A stretch of 12,389 nt of DNA from an uncultured Clostridia bacterium. Its GTDB lineage: Bacteria; Bacillota; Clostridia; Oscillospirales; Oscillospiraceae. Positions 1-7,197 of the stretch are shown here, piece after piece. The stretch lies in the NCBI GenBank assembly GCA_937858235.1, contig CALLZZ010000017.1, forward strand, positions 1 to 12,389, written 5' to 3'. The stretch's first letter is position 1. Every line of letters begins with the position of its first letter. The position numbers and the translations under genes were made by a program. The notes beneath the pieces were generated by a model that had not been told where the DNA came from, ran no database searches, and saw nothing but the letters and a program-made list of their open reading frames with translations.

Positions 1-341
1 AGACCGTCCTCGCAAATTTCAAAACCTATATGGGTATTATTCGCATCCCCTCCAGCATGCCAACCACGATGATTCCAAGGCAATGTTTGGTATGTGGCAA
101 TGGAGCCATCTGCTAACTTACCAATAAAAGCATGGACGCAAACTTGACGACCTCCAGGTTTATCCTGATTCCAATGATTATTGTATTGGTTCTTTCCGAG
201 CAAACCATCATCTGGACCAACATATCTCTTCAACCATGGGTTGTTAGCCCCTGTTGAATGAACCATTATACCCTTCGGTTTTATTGTTTTGCCTGCTTTG
301 TAGCAGGCATTGTTCGTAAGTATTAGTTTGTATAATTTCAT
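1..341 (-). CDS. N-acetylmuramoyl-L-alanine amidase (phage endolysin), C-terminus cut by window edge
   Basis: The first 113 codons of an open frame that runs off the left edge. It resembles the Amidase_2/PGRP family, which cuts the bond between MurNAc and the first L-Ala of the stem peptide. Visible signs are the opening strand ending in IMVHSTGANNP, where His28 is the likely first zinc ligand, then a basic loop, then NHRGWHAGG (residues 90-98) and NNTHIGFEICEDG (101-113), the usual Asn/His-Ile-Gly-Glu core of these enzymes. The later zinc ligands would lie outside the window. The start is the ATG at 341, with a GAGGTG ribosome site about 6 bases upstream. No signal peptide is seen, so export would depend on the holin encoded upstream. 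It follows the fibre gene by 17 bases and should act as the lysin of the lysis cassette. Any cell-wall-binding domain would be beyond the edge. Confidence 0.9.
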   Translation of the reverse strand, partial: MKLYKLILTNNACYKAGKTIKPKGIMVHSTGANNPWLKRYVGPDDGLLGKNQYNNHWNQDKPGGRQVCVHAFIGKLADGSIATYQTLPWNHRGWHAGGDANNTHIGFEICEDG

Positions 342-358
342 TATAATCACCTCAACAT

Positions 359-1753
359 TTAATCATTTGGCTCAGGTGTAAGATGGACAGGGTACAGGTG
401 ATAGGTAAACTTTAAATCACAATAAGCATTTGATGATGTTCCATCACTTCCCATACAGATATACAGTCCGTAACCTGCTGGAACTCTGGCCTGCCGCATT
501 TGAATATGAATGTGCAAGGATTCTGCTGAAGTATTCGATCCGACAGGTGTACTCCGTTGAATTCTGGTGAACGTCTCCTCATCATTGGAAATATACAAGT
601 CCAGTTCCTTTTCACTAGTATCCGATTGACGACAAAGAGTTATCAAATGGCAATCATAAGCCGTCGTATACAATTCTCCACCCTGACCGCCAATAACCAC
701 ACTATTAATAGGTAATATCGTGTGCAAAGGACCACGAACACTGTTTGCACCGCCTGAACCCGAGACATTACCCGACAAAATATATCTTGAATAGGCCGAC
801 CGGGTGAAGTCACTAATAATAGCCGTTGCTGTGGATGAGAGAGGTATTGCGGAAGTCACATTTTCTGCTCTTTCAAGTAGAAAAAGGCTCTCACCTGCCT
901 CAACGGTGGTACTACCTATGGAAAACCTCTGACTTGTCCAGTAAGCTGTACAAATTGGGTTTGGATCAGTCCCAGTTCCATAGGCAATATTCATTTCGTC
1001 ATCAATGCCCCTTATAGCTCTAGCAAGTGTCTTAACTGTATTACGAAGGGTGTCTTGAATTAGAACCTGCACATTATTTGCAGCTGGACTGCCCAAAGCT
1101 GTAACGAAGGTATATGTTATCATGCCAATCACTACATTGTTTCCATTTGCTATGTTGTTAAATGTGATGGCTGCTCTCCGGCTAATCATATCCGGTGCAC
1201 TAGCTGTTTCTATTGGATGCAAATGGTTGAGTAGAATACCTGTCCGCCTATATAAATTTTCGCGGGTATCCTCAACCAAATTGTGTGTTGTATTTAGCAA
1301 ATCATAGTTGTTGTTTAAAAGATTATAAGTGAGGTTGAGCAGATTATTTATTTCATCAATATCCAGTTCAGCTAAAGCCGAAAGCACTTTATTTAACCAT
1401 TCCTGTGCAGGAGGTTCTGGTGGTTCAGCAATTCCATCCACAAGAGCATCCTCGACTATGGTTAGTATTCTTGCGCTCTTTCCAACCACATCACCATAAG
1501 TAACCCTTATTTCAAGCCGACCAACACCAACAAATGATGTGTCCGTTGCATTGGGCTGCCATGTAAGGACACCATCAGCGTAGTTCGTGACTACCGGATA
1601 TGCAACCCCATCAGGCCTTTTGTAAATCGCATTTAAGGAGGCACTTGGGTAGTTATTTTCCAGTAGGCTTGATACATCAAACTCAATATTTCGGTAATTG
1701 TGTTCACCGCGTCGACCAATGAATACCGTTACCGCTTTTGTTAAGTCAATCAT
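359..1753 (-). CDS. BppU-like tail fibre / baseplate protein
   Basis: A 464-residue structural protein of mosaic design. Residues 1-103 look like the Ig-like N-terminal domain of BppU-type baseplate proteins (strand-rich, YKRPDGVAYPV, then LEIRVTYGDVVGKSARILTIVED). A proline linker (PPEPPAQ, 111-117) follows. Residues about 135-165 form clean heptads (LLNLTYN, LLNNNYD, LLNTTHN, LVEDTRE), expected to make a trimeric coiled coil. Residues about 190-275 (AAITFNN..., TYTFVTAL, AANNVQV, GTGTDPNP) match a small beta domain often repeated in phage tail proteins. Residues 276-464 are beta-rich and Ser/Thr-rich and could be the receptor-binding tip. The ATG overlaps the holin stop as ATGA, so translation is probably coupled. 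The role is assigned from domain style only; the exact ligand is unknown. Its place between holin and amidase is unusual for a fibre gene. Confidence 0.72.
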   Translation of the reverse strand: MIDLTKAVTVFIGRRGEHNYRNIEFDVSSLLENNYPSASLNAIYKRPDGVAYPVVTNYADGVLTWQPNATDTSFVGVGRLEIRVTYGDVVGKSARILTIVEDALVDGIAEPPEPPAQEWLNKVLSALAELDIDEINNLLNLTYNLLNNNYDLLNTTHNLVEDTRENLYRRTGILLNHLHPIETASAPDMISRRAAITFNNIANGNNVVIGMITYTFVTALGSPAANNVQVLIQDTLRNTVKTLARAIRGIDDEMNIAYGTGTDPNPICTAYWTSQRFSIGSTTVEAGESLFLLERAENVTSAIPLSSTATAIISDFTRSAYSRYILSGNVSGSGGANSVRGPLHTILPINSVVIGGQGGELYTTAYDCHLITLCRQSDTSEKELDLYISNDEETFTRIQRSTPVGSNTSAESLHIHIQMRQARVPAGYGLYICMGSDGTSSNAYCDLKFTYHLYPVHLTPEPND

Positions 1754-2190
1754 ATTTCATCACCTGGCTTAGGAGGTTCCTCATCACGACCATGTAGTTG
1801 CTTAAGAACCGCCTTTAGTTTTTCTGGGATGGGTAGCCCAATATGACCTGCATTCTCCAAAATGGATACACCCTCGTTACTTAGGTAGAAAAAGATTACC
1901 GCTGTTCGCAAAGCGCTGCCATCATATCCTGCACTCCCCAAAATTTGTGTATCAAGAATATGAGCGATACCTACCATTACAAAGATGAGCACCTTTTTGA
2001 AAATTCCCTTGGCACCAATTTCGCTGGACAGCTTTTTATCTGTAATCGCACAAAGGACACCTGTCAGATAATCAATAGCTACAAAAGTGACCAGTGTATA
2101 TAGAAATCCGTCAAACCCGCCGAGAAACCATCCAAGAAAAGCACCAACAGCCGCAAAAGCTAACTGTATCCAATTCCAAATCTCTTTCAC
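1750..2190 (-). CDS. Phage holin, phi LC3/Cp-1 (holin_4_1, toxin-secretion holin) family
   Basis: A small membrane protein that should permeabilise the inner membrane so the downstream amidase reaches the cell wall. Hydrophobic segments are visible at the N-terminus (AFAAVGAFLGWFLGG), in the next stretch (FLYTLVTFVAIDYLTGVLCA), around KVLIFVMVGIAHILD, and near TAVIFFYLSNEGVSILEN. The IDYLTGV and KLSSEIGAKGIFKK motifs are hallmarks of this family. The C-terminus is charged (RDEEPPKPGDEI). I choose the GTG at 2190, giving 146 residues beginning MKEIWNWIQ. A GGAGGTG ribosome site lies 6 bases before it, and that site directly follows and partly uses the upstream in-frame ATG at 2205, so the ATG would have no ribosome site of its own. 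The start MKEIWNWIQ also fits the family. The gene follows an intrinsic terminator and overlaps the fibre gene by 4 bases. Confidence 0.93.
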   Translation of the reverse strand: MKEIWNWIQLAFAAVGAFLGWFLGGFDGFLYTLVTFVAIDYLTGVLCAITDKKLSSEIGAKGIFKKVLIFVMVGIAHILDTQILGSAGYDGSALRTAVIFFYLSNEGVSILENAGHIGLPIPEKLKAVLKQLHGRDEEPPKPGDEI

Positions 2191-2196
2191 TGTAAA

Positions 2197-2203
2197 CACC
2201 TCC
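2197..2203 (-). promoter_or_regulatory. Ribosome binding site deciding the holin start
   Basis: GGAGGTG on the minus strand lies 6 bases upstream of the GTG at 2190. The alternative ATG at 2205-2203 overlaps the first G of this site, so it cannot be served by it. This favours the 146-residue holin over a 151-residue form. Confidence 0.75.
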
Positions 2204-2224
2204 ATTACATTAATTTGTGTATTT

Positions 2225-2256
2225 AAAAAAGCACCCCTGTAAAATACAAGAGTGCT
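2225..2256 (-). terminator. Intrinsic (rho-independent) terminator between tail and lysis genes
   Basis: On the minus strand, AGCACTCTTGTA pairs with TACAGGGGTGCT across a TTT loop. This gives a 12-bp stem with two G-T wobbles, followed at once by a run of T (six including the last stem base), then AAAT. It lies 18 bases after the stop of the fibronectin protein gene and about 34 bases before the holin start. It probably ends much of the tail transcript. Because the next gene is so close on the same strand, it must be at least partly read through or overridden for lysis gene expression, unless a promoter I could not identify exists. Confidence 0.85.
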
Positions 2257-2274
2257 GTTGCCGTATCACACACC

Positions 2275-4746
2275 TTACAGCATCAGTATAAGATCGTGGA
2301 TTTGTTGCATCACATCCGCCTTTGGACGCCCTGTTCCAATAGGGAGCCATGTCACAGGTGGTATATCAAATGCTGCAGAAGAGTCAAAACCATTAACCAC
2401 TGTAATGATAGTATCAATAGCCTTTCGGATTTCAGTAATGTGAAATGGCCATTTTTTAACTGTTGTTCTTCCCGCAATAATCTCTTCACTCCAAATTACA
2501 GGGGATAAGTTGTAATAACTTAGCACTATATTTAAAGCGGTTCGAAGCGTCTGAATATGTGCTGCCTTTACGACAGTCTCATTTGCAGTAATCGTTTCAA
2601 AAGGTGGCGGTAATATAGTAAATGTCCTGACAACTTCTGTGCTTGCCGACTCAATATCACTATCAAGACAGCGGAAGGTTACAGTATGGTTTCCTACTGC
2701 AAGCGGTTCCGCTTGGTACACCGTACTAACACCATTTCCCAGATAGCCACTCGTAGAAAATCTCTCAGGATTATCCACACTATTAACCCACTCACCTGAA
2801 TCAATCTTTACTTCCACAATCTGTGTCTGACCGTCTGGTTCAGTGCCTGTAGTAATCATAAAGCGTGGTGTAGTGTTATAAGTAGACTTTCCGGTCATAG
2901 GACTGACGATGATCGGAGCAGCAGGCGGACTGTTTTTCTTTACCGTGTTACTAACCACATGGCTTGAAACTGCATCAAGTGTATCTGTTACGCTTATTCG
3001 ATAGCGGGTATACATTCCAGGTACCGGGGAAGCATTTACCTGATGGGTACCTGAAGTAGCACTTGAAATAATAGTAGTCAATGCTTCATATACCGACCAA
3101 TTTATACCGTCTGCTGATGTAGCTTGTTGAATAACATATTGCTTGATGGCACTGGTTCCCGGTATCGTTCCGCTCCACATAAGAGTTACTGTATTCGTCT
3201 CATATATTGGCGGAGTAGCAGTGAAAGAAGTAGGCGGAATGGGCAGTGTATTTCTGCGGACAGTGTTGCTAGATATAGTCCAGTCAGAATAAAAACTCTC
3301 TCCAGCCGTACCACGTGTCCTAACTCTAAACCTACGGTAATAACCGCGAGTTGTCGGTGGGCTAACAACTACGCTGCCACTTGTTGTTGAGGTAACCACT
3401 ATTGTTAATGCTGTCCATGCTCCCCATGTGCTGTTATCTGCCGAGTCACTATATTGAATCTCATAGGATGTGATGGTGTTGCCTGCTCCACTGGATGCAC
3501 CACTCCATGAAAGAGTAACATTTCCTTCAGCTAAAGTTGAACTTACCGAGCAAGCGGTCGGTGCTCCACAAGCCGTGATATCACAGTAGATGCTATTACT
3601 GATTTTTTCCGAGGAGTAGACATCGAGATTATCTATCGTCCATACACCAAATTGAGTATATGTTCCTGGAACTCGTGACACGTTAGGGTTATAACTACCT
3701 CCACTAGCCGATAGGTCTAATATGGTTAGAACATTCCATGAACTCCATGTGCTGTTATCCGTAGATGTTCGACTGGCAATCTGGTATCCCTTGATTGCAC
3801 TCGTACTTCCAGAAGCACCGCTCCAAGTAAGCGTGATTGTTTCATCACTATAATTGATTGGAGTAGCAGTCACTGTAGTTGGTGGGCTAGGAACTGTGTT
3901 TCTGCGAACAGAGTTCGACGATACTCTCCAGCCTGAATAATAACTTGCTCCTGCTGTACCTCGAGTTCGCACCCGAAACCTACGATAATTACCCCGTGTT
4001 GATGGTGGTGCAACTGACAAGCTGCCACTAGTGGCCGTGGTGGTTACTGTAGTTAGTGCTGTCCACGATCCCCAATTCAAATTGTCAGCAGAATCACTAT
4101 ACTGTATCTCGTAGGAGGAGATGGCATTATTTGTACCACCGGAAGCACCACTCCATGATAATGTAACATTGTCCTCCGAGAGGGTTGCACTCAATGAACA
4201 GGATGTCGGAGCACTACAAGCTGTGGTTCTTATTGCCCAGTTAATGGTTAACACTATCTGGCTTAAATCATCTCTGGCTCGAAATCCCATATAGTTTAGT
4301 GTGCTGGAGCCAGCATCCATGAATAAACAATTACTAGCTCCACTACCGATGGAATCAATGAGTGCGGTGGAAATTGCGATATCCTTTGTACCCTGTCCGG
4401 CAGAAACAGTATAGCTATATCCAGAAGTAACTTTCGTAGGTCTACTCCCGGATATGCTGGTACCCGAACTAGGAGATGGCAAACCATATGCATTTCCAGC
4501 ATATAGTGTTATCGTTCTGGCTGAACCCCAATCACCTGCAGCTATCCTAACAAGACGAATACTGGCAGAGGTAGGATAATAGTTTGCATAGGTATTTCGA
4601 ATACTTGTAAGGTCAAATAACATGGCACCAACATTCTCATAATTATTGGCTGGGGCATAAACCCCTTGTCGAACGTAGTCGGTTACACCCGCAATCCAAC
4701 TGCCATTACGCCATGTACAAGCATTTATCGCTTGATAGGTTGCCAT
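2275..4746 (-). CDS. Large fibronectin-III-repeat tail protein (putative adhesin / tail fibre)
   Basis: An 823-residue multidomain protein. Residues 1-172 form a beta-rich N-terminal domain of the DNRLRE / carbohydrate-binding-like type (SIRLVRIAAGDW, ARTITLYAGNAYG). Four fibronectin type III domains follow at about 176-284, 285-391, 392-500 and 501-604, each with a TLxWSG strand and a Y-x-I-Q/A strand. Residues 606-712 look like a bacterial Ig-like domain (PPAAPIIVSP, TVTFRCLDSD). Residues 715-823 contain helical His/Leu/Arg motifs (AAHIQTLRTALN; PFHITEIRKAID). No signal peptide is visible. The ATG has a GAGGTG site 7 bases upstream. The gene sits 11 bases after the baseplate gene and ends just before a terminator. 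Such proteins are thought to give weak contacts to cell-surface carbohydrate; an actual ligand cannot be read from sequence. Confidence 0.8.
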   Translation of the reverse strand: MATYQAINACTWRNGSWIAGVTDYVRQGVYAPANNYENVGAMLFDLTSIRNTYANYYPTSASIRLVRIAAGDWGSARTITLYAGNAYGLPSPSSGTSISGSRPTKVTSGYSYTVSAGQGTKDIAISTALIDSIGSGASNCLFMDAGSSTLNYMGFRARDDLSQIVLTINWAIRTTACSAPTSCSLSATLSEDNVTLSWSGASGGTNNAISSYEIQYSDSADNLNWGSWTALTTVTTTATSGSLSVAPPSTRGNYRRFRVRTRGTAGASYYSGWRVSSNSVRRNTVPSPPTTVTATPINYSDETITLTWSGASGSTSAIKGYQIASRTSTDNSTWSSWNVLTILDLSASGGSYNPNVSRVPGTYTQFGVWTIDNLDVYSSEKISNSIYCDITACGAPTACSVSSTLAEGNVTLSWSGASSGAGNTITSYEIQYSDSADNSTWGAWTALTIVVTSTTSGSVVVSPPTTRGYYRRFRVRTRGTAGESFYSDWTISSNTVRRNTLPIPPTSFTATPPIYETNTVTLMWSGTIPGTSAIKQYVIQQATSADGINWSVYEALTTIISSATSGTHQVNASPVPGMYTRYRISVTDTLDAVSSHVVSNTVKKNSPPAAPIIVSPMTGKSTYNTTPRFMITTGTEPDGQTQIVEVKIDSGEWVNSVDNPERFSTSGYLGNGVSTVYQAEPLAVGNHTVTFRCLDSDIESASTEVVRTFTILPPPFETITANETVVKAAHIQTLRTALNIVLSYYNLSPVIWSEEIIAGRTTVKKWPFHITEIRKAIDTIITVVNGFDSSAAFDIPPVTWLPIGTGRPKADVMQQIHDLILML
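2935..4221 (-). repeat. Tandem duplication of a two-domain fibronectin-III unit
   Basis: Within the fibronectin protein, residues 176-391 and 392-604 are two copies of the same A-B pair of fibronectin III domains. The A copies share ACxAPTxCS, NVTLSWSGAS, SYEIQYSDSADN, RRFRVRTRGTAG and SNxVRRNT. The B copies share SAIK-Y-I and TSxDxxxWS. The A copies are much more alike than A is to B, so the pair was duplicated as a unit of about 215 residues. Synonymous differences between copies are frequent, so the event is not very recent. Confidence 0.85.
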
Positions 4747-4757
4747 AGAAATTCACC

Positions 4758-5261
4758 TCACTCGTAAACCGCCGATACCAATGAGTTCACTAACCCACAA
4801 AGGCTGGTGTTTAATCTGGTATCAGTAATGTTATTTGCTGCAATTGATGTAGCCGCAGCAGGTACAAGAACTTCTGCAATACCGAGTTCATATACATCGC
4901 TGGTTCTTGTTAAATCAGGAGCCACTGGTGTAGCAGCTGGAGTCCCTGTAACAACTGCAAGCTGAATACTCCTGCTGATTTGGCTTAAGCGAACAACAAT
5001 CCGGTCAATGCGTGGATTGCTACCGTGCGCTGTAGTGAGAGGCATATTTAACGCATCTGTATTCTCATATCTATATCCATTAATCCACGCACTTCCAGCC
5101 GCCACGCTTACTGCCAATCCCATCCCTGGTGATACCTGCAGATTTGTAGCTGTTTTATAAAATATCCCGTTTGAAACAAGACTTCCAAAGTATGCTGCAA
5201 AATCCGTGGCATCATAGACTCTATCTCCATCGGATGAATTGAAAAATCCGCTTTTCTCCAT
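4758..5261 (-). CDS. Small baseplate / tail-tip structural protein
   Basis: A 167-residue protein that begins MEKSGFFNSSDGDRVYDATDFAAYF, an opening I associate with a family of phage baseplate or receptor-binding-associated proteins in Bacillota. The central part (GSAWINGYRYENTD, then RIDRIVVRL) is a typical beta fold in which a tail protein domain carries a short loop, and the C-terminus (IAANNITDTRLNTSLCG) resembles the assembly tail of fibre proteins. No catalytic motif or membrane segment is seen. The ATG at 5261 has an AAGGAGG site about 10 bases upstream. It lies between the gp37-like protein (17 bases upstream) and the fibronectin protein (11 bases downstream), so it is likely a connector between tip and fibre. 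Exact function is inferred from family resemblance and position. Confidence 0.7.
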   Translation of the reverse strand: MEKSGFFNSSDGDRVYDATDFAAYFGSLVSNGIFYKTATNLQVSPGMGLAVSVAAGSAWINGYRYENTDALNMPLTTAHGSNPRIDRIVVRLSQISRSIQLAVVTGTPAATPVAPDLTRTSDVYELGIAEVLVPAAATSIAANNITDTRLNTSLCGLVNSLVSAVYE

Positions 5262-5278
5262 ACAAAAATTCCTCCTTC

Positions 5279-7195
5279 CTAGATGGTTTTCGTATACTCG
5301 ATAACCACGTAGCCCGTATAATCTGTCCGGTCAATACCAGGTTCAACAACGACATTTGTTTTATCCACATAGAGACCGATTTGTGAAGCAAAGTTGTTAT
5401 ACCGTGCAAGCGGTAGTGGCAAGAAGTTGGTGCCATTTGTTGCAAAGCCGGATAAACTAACAACTGTACTTAGGTTTGCTATGCCATGGGCTACACTCCC
5501 AGGAGTAGCGTTGGGAAGGGAGCCGAGGTTTACTACTTTTCGATATATTGCCTTACCATCTATCCATAGACGCCCTGTGTTTTGTTCTGTCATAGAGTAA
5601 TCAGTAAACGCAGAGGAGATTTTAGTTGCAGTAATCGTTCGTTCTGCAATCTTGGCACCAGTGACCGCTCCATTTGCAATCCGTGCTGTAGTTATTGGAT
5701 CGTTATTAATATTTAACCAGTTCGCTTCACCAGACGGATTGTTAAATACAAAAACAGATATCACATAAAACGTCATTGTGTTGCGAGATATAAAAAATCC
5801 CATTGCCCGCTGATATCCGTTTCCCGTGTTATCCCCGCTATGCTTTACCAAAAAGACATGCCCGTCATCGCTTGGCTGATCACTGAATTTGTTGCCGCTC
5901 CACGAGGTGAAATAAAAAGCATCTCCAGGACTCATATGGTGCAGGGCATACTGACCGATCGATATAGCTCCTTCTCCAACAATTACCTCAAGTGAGGGCA
6001 GTTTCCCAAACAGATTGTTGATACTATCGGTAACAGTATCTCCTTGGATATTGGGGTCAAGGTCATGAATATCTCCAAGTGTTTCTGACACATTGCCTAA
6101 TGCTTCTGCAATATCAGAGATGCCAGTTGGGGCAGATAATGCAGTTTTAATCTCACTCATATCAGAGCGAATTTTTTGAGCTATTGTTAGCTCGCTCTTT
6201 CCGAATACTACGCTGATGCTTTGACCGTCCGCGTCATATGTCTCCTCCACTTCAGCGATTCGTGTTGTCATAGATACACCCCATGCTTTGGAAATAACCT
6301 TAACAACCTGCCCAAGGTCAAAGTCTACCTTATAAGTCAGGTTGCCATGTGGGTTAACTGATGTATCAAAGGAATAACGTATTACTTGCTCATTTAGCTT
6401 GCTCTGCCCACGAAAAATCAGCGTATTGATATAATCCACTCCAAAATCTTCTGCCCGTAGGTCTTTAGCATCCACAAAAATCTCATGTCGAGTTTCTCCC
6501 GATCCACTTGTAATTGCTACAAATGTCCGCTCTGCACCTTCGCCCTCTCCACCTATAAGAGCAGTGTTAGCAAAATCTGCTGCACTTACTGTATAAACCT
6601 GCTCAGTTAGGTTCTCATACTCCTTAGAGAACACTGCCTGTGATTCAGTCCCCTTATACAGCATTATTGTAAAAACCCCTGTTTCAGGAGTAAAAATAGT
6701 CTTGATACCAACCTCCGAAACTTCACATAGTTCCGTCACTGCGTCCATCAAGTTGCGGTACGAAATCTGGGTGCTAATGGGTATATCCAGGCTTGGGGAT
6801 GAAAAGGATATACCGCTGATCTTTCTTGCTACATCAGAAGGATTGATAAGGTTATTTTCTATAAGTTGCTCCACACAATCAGAAATGTCACCGGACAATT
6901 TCTCCGTTTGCCATACAATGCGTCTAGCAAGAAAGGACGTGGCAAAGCGACCACTTACCGTAATAAATTCCTGATCCGTCTGAGACAAGGAAAGATGCTC
7001 AATAATCCCAGCTTCTTCATCATCGTTCTTCCAAATGATATTTCCTTCTTTTAGAAGTTCGGCATTCTCTTGTGTGGCGATGGCTTTTAATTCAAATGAA
7101 CCACACTGAGAATAACGCCGTGTCCATCGAAGATATTCGAAAGATTCCACGATGCCCACAAGCTCCCGGTTTGTATTAAAGATATATAGTTCCAT
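5279..7195 (-). CDS. Tail-tip protein, ReqiPepy6 gp37-like, with receptor-binding-like C-terminal extension
   Basis: The N-terminal half (to about residue 350) matches the siphovirus Gp37-like tail family: MELYIFN..., ESFEYLRWTRRYSQCGSFEL, a DDEEAGIIEH stretch, and SGRFATSFLARRIVW. These proteins sit at the tail tip, next to the distal tail protein, in the place of Tal proteins. Residues about 355-400 form a linker helix region, about 405-500 a beta-rich domain (GAISIGQYALHHMSPGDAFYF; MGFFISRNTMTFYVIS), about 503-530 the repeated ITTARIANGAVTGAKIAE / TITATKIS motif seen in fibres, and about 545-638 a C-terminal domain beginning LWIDGKAIYRKVVNLGSLPN. I use the ATG at 7195 (638 residues); a GTG at 7201 overlapping the upstream stop is possible but adds only two residues. 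No peptidase motif was seen. Confidence 0.83.
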   Translation of the reverse strand: MELYIFNTNRELVGIVESFEYLRWTRRYSQCGSFELKAIATQENAELLKEGNIIWKNDDEEAGIIEHLSLSQTDQEFITVSGRFATSFLARRIVWQTEKLSGDISDCVEQLIENNLINPSDVARKISGISFSSPSLDIPISTQISYRNLMDAVTELCEVSEVGIKTIFTPETGVFTIMLYKGTESQAVFSKEYENLTEQVYTVSAADFANTALIGGEGEGAERTFVAITSGSGETRHEIFVDAKDLRAEDFGVDYINTLIFRGQSKLNEQVIRYSFDTSVNPHGNLTYKVDFDLGQVVKVISKAWGVSMTTRIAEVEETYDADGQSISVVFGKSELTIAQKIRSDMSEIKTALSAPTGISDIAEALGNVSETLGDIHDLDPNIQGDTVTDSINNLFGKLPSLEVIVGEGAISIGQYALHHMSPGDAFYFTSWSGNKFSDQPSDDGHVFLVKHSGDNTGNGYQRAMGFFISRNTMTFYVISVFVFNNPSGEANWLNINNDPITTARIANGAVTGAKIAERTITATKISSAFTDYSMTEQNTGRLWIDGKAIYRKVVNLGSLPNATPGSVAHGIANLSTVVSLSGFATNGTNFLPLPLARYNNFASQIGLYVDKTNVVVEPGIDRTDYTGYVVIEYTKTI

Positions 7196-7197
7196 AC

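Noticed and set aside
2257..2330. Possible promoter for the lysis genes (TATACT-like -10 near 2290)
   Set aside because: No -35 element at a fitting distance, and a transcript from here would still meet the terminator at 2225-2256.
5221..5463. Minus-strand open frame of 80 codons spanning the end of the gp37-like gene and the start of the small baseplate gene
   Set aside because: It overlaps two well-supported genes in another frame and has no ribosome site or recognisable motif.
2275..7195. Diversity-generating retroelement acting on the tail-tip proteins
   Set aside because: No reverse transcriptase gene or template/variable repeat pair is visible within the window.
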